Translations under genes and position numbers: made by a program | Part shown: one piece after another, positions 59,090 to 64,000 of the stretch | How positions within the stretch are numbered: position 1 is the first letter of the stretch | Layout: every line of letters begins with the position of its first letter | Assembly: GCA_025093555.1 (NCBI GenBank) | Contig: JAIWNF010000034.1 | Location: forward strand, 434,001-498,000 | Length of the DNA: 64,000 nucleotides | Origin: Circinella umbellata | Taxonomy: Eukaryota > Mucoromycota > Mucoromycetes > Mucorales > Lichtheimiaceae | Reading direction: 5' to 3' | Notes under the pieces: generated by a model | Databases searched by the model: none | Told to the model about the DNA's origin: nothing | Seen by the model: only the letters and a program-made list of their open reading frames with translations

Positions 59090-60144
59090 TTATTTTACAT
59101 CCAATTTAAACTTTTCTCCTTCTTTGACATTACATTCCCATCGACGCACCGCAGCCATCACTCGAATTTTCCAATTAGCGCTTCCACTCACGATATCCTT
59201 GCCTTTTAAACATTCTCTAATAGTTTCTTCTGGGGCATCTTGTCCATCATCAAACTCGCTCTTGTATTTTGGCAATAAACCTTCTTTCACTTTGGTCAAT
59301 TCCATAATATCCTTATTTGAGATGGATTCCTCAAACATTCCAAAAATGGTCCATACTCTTCCTTTCTTTAATAACTCTGGTCTCATAATATATCTATAGG
59401 GCCTGCCTACAAACAATAGACGTGCTTCAATGGAAGGTGAACGGTTACCTAATCCAAGACCAACACGACACGATGTATATACTTTAGACTCTTGAACCTT
59501 TCGTCTTTTTTCTTGTCTGGATTGGGATGGCTTTTTTTCCAAATAAAATAAACTTTTCTCAGACCAACATTGACCTGGCCATGGAGCTTTCGTTAAACTA
59601 TCCAAAGTCTTGTGTTTACAAACACGTAAAATTTCATCGACAAGTAAGCTGGGGCCTTCAATAATAGTTCCAGTAGATTGATTCAATACAGCTCGAATTA
59701 ACATACCACCAGCACTATTATGGTCCGGATTTCCAATTGTAATATCAACACCTTTACGCGATCCACCTCGAAATGAATTTGACATACCTGCCATATGAAA
59801 GAACTTTATTTGTTTTTTTTTTTAGCCGTGTTACCCTATCGCGCTTTTTTTTTATTTTATCCTTAAAAATTTACCCAATATCCAGCACGTTTTTGACGTG
59901 GATGGCCATGACAGTAAGGATCGGCGTGACCATGATTAGGTGCAGTCAAATAAGCTTCAATTTCAAGCATTGTATATCGTTTTCCTCCCATGACTAGATC
60001 GTAATCTTCCAACATCGATCGCGCTATTTCTCCCAAGTGGTATTCATAATGAGTTCGTGTTGATTCAGGTGTTGTATTATGTTCAGCCAGTGGCAAATCG
60101 AATAGTTTTTCAATTGAATTGTTATGTTGTTTTTGTTCTACCAT
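59090..60144 (-). CDS. Alkyladenine DNA glycosylase-like protein (MPG fold)
   Basis: Two exons on the minus strand, 59875-60144 and 59090-59803, joined in frame into 327 residues. After a short N-terminal helix (YHLGEIARSMLEDYDLV) comes GGKRYTMLEIEAYLTAP. Its E-x-E-A-Y-L block parallels the VETEAYL block of human MPG, which holds the catalytic Glu. HADPYCHGHPRQKRAGYW, FFHMAGMSNSFRGGSRKG and GGMLIRAVL follow in the same order as the MPG core. MPG-type enzymes remove alkylated bases. The C-terminal 150 residues, with GNRSPSIEARLLFVGRPYRYI, also have MPG-like spacing. The resemblance is motif-level; a related but non-glycosylase family is possible. No signal peptide. The stop lies about 60 bp from the end of the convergent SIKE-like gene. 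Confidence 0.5.
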
Positions 60145-61376
60145 TGTAAGAGAGGGAGAGATAATGTGTGTGTGGAAGTGAGAGAGGGAGAAGAGTAAAT
60201 AAATAAAGAATACCCATGGCTTTTTTTTGCTGCGGAATAAATCATTTGTGGGATTTATGTTACTACACAGCCCCAATCTACTAACACCCATTAATTGTAA
60301 TTGACAGCTGCGAGGGAACTGAATTATAAGCTGAGTTTATACATGGCATAAATAAAAGTAAATGATCTAATTTTTAGCATACTGTAGAGAGCATATGAAT
60401 GTTGGGAAATTATGGATATCTGCCATTGTAATATTTTTATCACGGTTGCTTGAAAGTTGTCGTGAGGTTTATTTTTTTTGTATCATATAACTTGATATAA
60501 AAATATTCTTCTACATATTATTTTGATGTTATAATTTAGCAATGAAGAAGAAAGACTTCTTATATATCTTTCTCGCACACACATATACACGCATACGTAC
60601 AACAATGATCAATTTTCATTTTTTACGTAGGAAAGTCTTGATAAATATGTAATATACGTAAAACTAATATACAATAAAAAAAAAGAGTGAAGAATCACCA
60701 AGTTACTCGATGAATAGTTTTACATTCATGAACGTTCTGTTACAAAGAATCTTGCTACTACTCCCAAAATAAACCATTCTGGGTTGCAGGATAGTTAGGC
60801 AGAGTTGTTTTTCGCGTTCGTGTTTGTTCATAATAGCAACTTTTTACTTCAGAATTTTTTCTTTAGAATAAGAAAAAATAAACCAGTTGATAATATATAA
60901 TATGTAAGTCATATGAACAATGATTTCTTGATAATACTTCTCCTTTTTACCAGTACTATGAAAATAGCTTTCCAACGCAAATAACTCCTATGCATATTTA
61001 GATCAAGAGTTTTAACTGTGAATCCAATTGGGCAAAAGAATACAGTACACCTTCTTCGGAGGTGGAATGCACAATCAAAGAGATGTAAAGTAACAAATAA
61101 TGAATTCTGATAAAAATTACGCGTATTGGTTTGAAAGAAAAAAAAAACGATACGTAAGCTGAAAGTAAACAACGAAATTGTATGGAAGCAAATATAAAAA
61201 GAATGCGAAAAAAAAGCTATCATTACATTTTCATTCTCTTTTTTTTTGATATTTTAATTTATACTTGTAATGTAAGCTATTTTTCTTTGAGTAATATTAT
61301 TACCATTATGCTTATTATACTCTAATTGCTTTGCATCCATGTTTCTAATTATATTGTATAATATATACAGTCAAAA
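60145..61376. other. Divergent intergenic region
   Basis: Upstream DNA shared by the MPG-like gene (minus) and the secreted peptide (plus). The frame at 60909-61223 (minus) is hydrophobic and unsupported. TATA-like sequence lies at 61350-61369, directly before the peptide start. Confidence 0.45.
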
Positions 61377-61583
61377 ATGGTTCAAATCTTTTCTCTTCAA
61401 TTTGTTTTCTTTTTGGTAGTGACATTTTCTTTGATGCTTAATAACAATTCCATGGTTTCTGCTGGTTGTGTCAATGAAGGAGGAGGATGTACTCGTTTTG
61501 CTGTGTTTACTGGTTATTGTTGCCATGGTCTTGTCTGTGCTTCTAGTCCTAATGGGGATATATGCAAAAAGCCCACCCATTAA
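61377..61583 (+). CDS. Secreted six-cysteine, knottin-like peptide
   Basis: A 68-residue single-exon frame from the ATG at 61377. Residues 1-29 form a clear signal peptide (FVFFLVVTFSLML core, cleavage likely near SAG). The mature part is about 39 residues with six cysteines spaced C-x6-C-x9-C-C-x4-C-x8-C, the C-C-CC-C-C order of inhibitor-cystine-knot peptides. It is Gly-rich and ends in Lys-Lys-Pro. Knottins of this order occur as inhibitors, antimicrobials and venom components; no target can be read here and I do not claim toxicity. In a fungus it may be an effector-like or antimicrobial peptide. The short length and conserved-looking frame are the only support besides the signal and cysteines. 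Confidence 0.6.
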   Translation: MVQIFSLQFVFFLVVTFSLMLNNNSMVSAGCVNEGGGCTRFAVFTGYCCHGLVCASSPNGDICKKPTH

Positions 61584-62605
61584 AATAATGATTCTTCAAA
61601 GGAATCTATCTAAAAATAGTGAGTTTAATCCCACTCCAATGCATTATTTTTTTTTCTTGTTATACCAAATAGCATATTACATATATTTGATATGTTTATA
61701 TAAAGCACTTGATATGTAACGGGTCCTTTTTTTTTCACTCTACGTATTTATAAATAAAATAATACATTTTTTTTATTGTCAAAAGTTTAATAAGTCATAT
61801 TGAATATTCTTTCCTATTTTATGTGTAAGAAATTATATTGTATACGTAAGCTAAAGGAAAGTTTTTTTTAACCAAAACATTAATCTAATGACGCATGATA
61901 TTGATTCTTCTGCTTATAAAATAACTGTCGCTTATGAAAACTAATGTACTATTTATTACAAGTAATTCACGTATTATTATTATTTCAAATAGAAACCTTT
62001 GTTAGAAAAGTATGTCTATTTAAGCTTTGAAATTGCTTTATATTTTTATTCGCCATTATCTTTCCCCTAGTAGTAATATAGCTAACTTTTTACATATGAT
62101 TTTCTTCTGTTATAGATTTTGAAAAATTTAGAAAAGAAAGACTATTAAGATAAGTGATTAAGATGCATATGGATGTCGATCTTTTCGTCAACCGAGTATC
62201 ACAAGAAATATAATTACTGAACCAATAATAGGATTATTATTATTTTTTGTAACACTATTGTTTCTATGTATCTATTTTAAAGAAAAGATATTTGATGAAC
62301 CATATTTCATCATGATCCTTCTACTACTACTACTGCTACTACTACTAGTCTATTACTCTATTACTATTGATAGAAAGAAAATGATACAGTAGCTTATTCT
62401 TTTATAATAAAAAAATAATTACTTTTAATTAAACAAAATGCGTTTACAGTACGTAATATTTCTTTTTGACTTATAAAGCATTTGCTTTTTTTATTTTTTG
62501 GTGCAACGCTGACAGTAAACCTTAAAAAAAAAAGAAAAGACTTTGGGGTGTTTGAGTGAGCAAAAAAACTGCTTTTTCTTCCTTCTTCCTCCTCTTTTAT
62601 TCATA
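61584..62605. other. Intergenic region
   Basis: No gene recognised in 1 kb. CTA/CTG trinucleotide-like repeats lie at about 62317-62350. T- and C-rich sequence (62570-62600) precedes the next small gene. Confidence 0.5.
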
Positions 62606-62968
62606 ATGTATTCTATTACTAAATTCTTTGTACTTTTATTATTGTTGACGTGCTTTATTGAAATAATAATAGCTCGTAAGTAATGGAAATATAGAAAGTA
62701 CTATGTATTGTACACAACCAAAAGAAAAAACAGTTCCATCTTTTACATTAACGCATGTCACTATACGTTATTAACTATTTCTATAATAGAAAGCGGTATT
62801 GGATCCTCTTCTGTCAATGAGTTGTTACCTAGTACTCAAATAGCAACCGAGACACCAACACCTACTAGTATTTATGGATCGAGTGCTCCTGAATCATTAA
62901 ATTCATTGGTTTTCTCCTCTACTTTACTGATAACAATAACATCAACCTTTTATTTCATCCCAGCATAA
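62606..62968 (+). CDS. Small GPI-type cell-surface protein
   Basis: Two exons, 62606-62675 and 62790-62968, joined in frame into 82 residues. The start reads MYSITKFFVLLLLLTCFIEIIIA, a signal peptide. The middle is Ser/Thr/Pro-rich, with ETPTPTSIYGSS as likely O-glycosylation sites. The end, SLVFSSTLLITITSTFYFIPA, is a hydrophobic tail at the extreme C-terminus, as in GPI-anchor signals, preceded by small residues. Wall proteins of this build are common in fungi. I do not recognise a family. The 70-nt first exon encodes only the signal, and the start was chosen because it is the first ATG with a hydrophobic core. Confidence 0.55.
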
Positions 62969-63541
62969 TTGCAAATAATTTAGGAATTATCAACTCTTAT
63001 AGACCAAACTTTTTATCTTATTTACTTGTATATAATAAAACCCTCTTTTGTTGTCACAAAAAAAAAAAAATTGCAATGATCTATTTGTTTCACAAAAAAA
63101 CTGAATGAATATTTTTTATAAAGTAACACAAAATAAGGATGTGTGGATCGACTTTTTTTTCTTTGCTAATCTTCTCAACTGAATATCTAAGTGTATGGGA
63201 AAATAGTCATCACGAACGCGACAGATTATTGGAAACAAAAATATCCATATCTTTCTTATATTATTTCATGATCATTTGTTAATTTGATATCTTATAGCTC
63301 TCTATGGAATACTATGAAAATATAAATATGATTGAAGAGGATTGGGATTAGATGAAGGCGAAGACGGGAGGAGGGAGGGGAATGAGAGAGAAAAAAAAGG
63401 GTGAATGAGTGAGAGGAATTGGATAGTGGAAAAAAAAAGGGAAAAAGAAGACAAACTATACACACAATGGAAAAACCCAATTACTAAAAGTTCTAATTAC
63501 AAGTTTTTTGTTATTTTTTTTTTTTGATGTTATTATTTGTT
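62969..63541. other. Intergenic region between convergent genes
   Basis: 3' flanks of the small GPI-type gene (plus) and NC2-alpha (minus). A purine-rich stretch at about 63350-63460 reads as pyrimidine-rich on the minus strand. No gene recognised. Confidence 0.5.
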
Positions 63542-63917
63542 TCAAAGTTCCATTTCTTGATCTTTGATAGCCTTTGATGAAGATGATTTTGAACGTCGAG
63601 ATCGTGTAGGTTTATTAGATTCATTGTCTTCGTCTACTCCTGCTCCTACTCCTCCACCAGTGGATGATTCCATCGGGTCGGGTATGTTGGCAACTACATC
63701 CTTTAAAAAGTCAAATTGTTCCACTGTTTCAATTGTCTTTTTTCTATAATAAGAATAATATTAATTAATTATTCTTTCTCATTATTTTTAATAGTAAAAA
63801 AAAAAGAAACATACGAGACTTACAAGTGAGCAGCTGATAATCGTTTAGCGTTACGTTGTCTTGTTTCTTGACAAGCTTGGTCAATTAACGATTGCATAAA
63901 CAACTCGAGTGCTTTTG
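63542..63917 (-). CDS. NC2-alpha (DRAP1/Bur6) transcription repressor subunit, 3' part
   Basis: Two minus-strand exons in the window: 63824-63917 and one from about 63750 down to the stop at 63542. They read KALELFMQSLIDQACQETRQ, then RLSAAHLKKTIETVEQFDFL and KDVVANIPDP. This is the histone-fold helix 2, loop and helix 3 of the NC2-alpha/DRAP1 family, with the family hallmark HLK-x4-T/QYxxFDFL. NC2 (alpha with Dr1/beta) binds TBP and represses or tunes transcription at TATA promoters. The 5' exons, with the first histone-fold helix, lie beyond the window edge. The C-terminus is Ser/Lys/Arg-rich and disordered (RSRRSKSSSSKAIKD) and follows a Gly/Ala-rich stretch. Confidence 0.85.
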
Positions 63918-64000
63918 CTAATTAACATAGTAGTACATTAGTAAAACTGCTCACAATAAAATAGCTCATCGGAAACTTTCGTAACGAATATATATACATA

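Noticed and set aside
61468..61719. Overlapping frame across the secreted peptide
   Set aside because: It is the +1 shadow of the six-cysteine peptide and lacks a signal peptide or ordered cysteines.

Overview
The window looks like a nuclear contig from an early-diverging fungus, most likely Mucoromycota and probably Mucorales. Reasons: very AT-rich non-coding DNA full of T, A and TA tracts; dense short GT-AG introns, about 50-190 bp; fungal gene families such as Sho1, proteinase-K-like subtilase, fungal kinesin-1, CYSTM and GCR1_C Crypton; and a WDR7 homologue of the animal type. The standard code fits every gene. I saw no tRNA, rRNA or CRISPR. Exon joints were read by eye from splice consensus and frame, so individual boundaries may be a few bases off.

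Layout. Positions 69-9480 hold a tandem-PH protein, a small CYSTM protein and a 24-exon WDR7/rabconnectin-3-like WD40 gene, all on +. Positions about 10.1-18.1 kb are a decayed mobile island: a Crypton tyrosine-recombinase element with three nonsense codons, two foldback elements with 93-bp and about 110-bp terminal inverted repeats (the second packed with perfect palindromes), a broken ORF of an unrecognised family, and an F-box-like relic. Positions 19.9-26.8 kb are on the minus strand: subtilase, DUF726/TMCO4-like hydrolase, an orphan mitochondrial-type membrane protein and a HIT hydrolase. Next come an orphan multipass protein (28.5 kb, +) and a LEA_2 membrane protein (31.7-32.8 kb, -), then about 4 kb without genes.

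Positions 36.8-50 kb hold conventional kinesin, ribosomal protein S29, Sho1 osmosensor, an MFSD10-like transporter (-), complex I subunit NDUFS5 and a coiled-coil membrane protein (-). Positions 52.6-64 kb hold an N-formylglutamate amidohydrolase-like protein, UDP-glucose 4-epimerase, a SIKE/FGFR1OP2-like STRIPAK protein, an alkyladenine-glycosylase-like protein (-), a secreted six-cysteine peptide, a small GPI-type protein and the 3' end of NC2-alpha (-).

The functional genes are mostly unrelated housekeeping genes. Loose themes are trafficking and acidification (WDR7, kinesin), cell-surface sensing (Sho1, GPI-type proteins, subtilase) and mitochondria (NDUFS5, orphan membrane protein). The most unusual parts are the palindrome-rich foldback elements beside a Crypton, a perfect G-quadruplex motif where a polypyrimidine tract should be in a WDR7 intron, a GC-AG intron in kinesin, 9-nt terminal coding exons in two genes, and a knottin-like secreted peptide.
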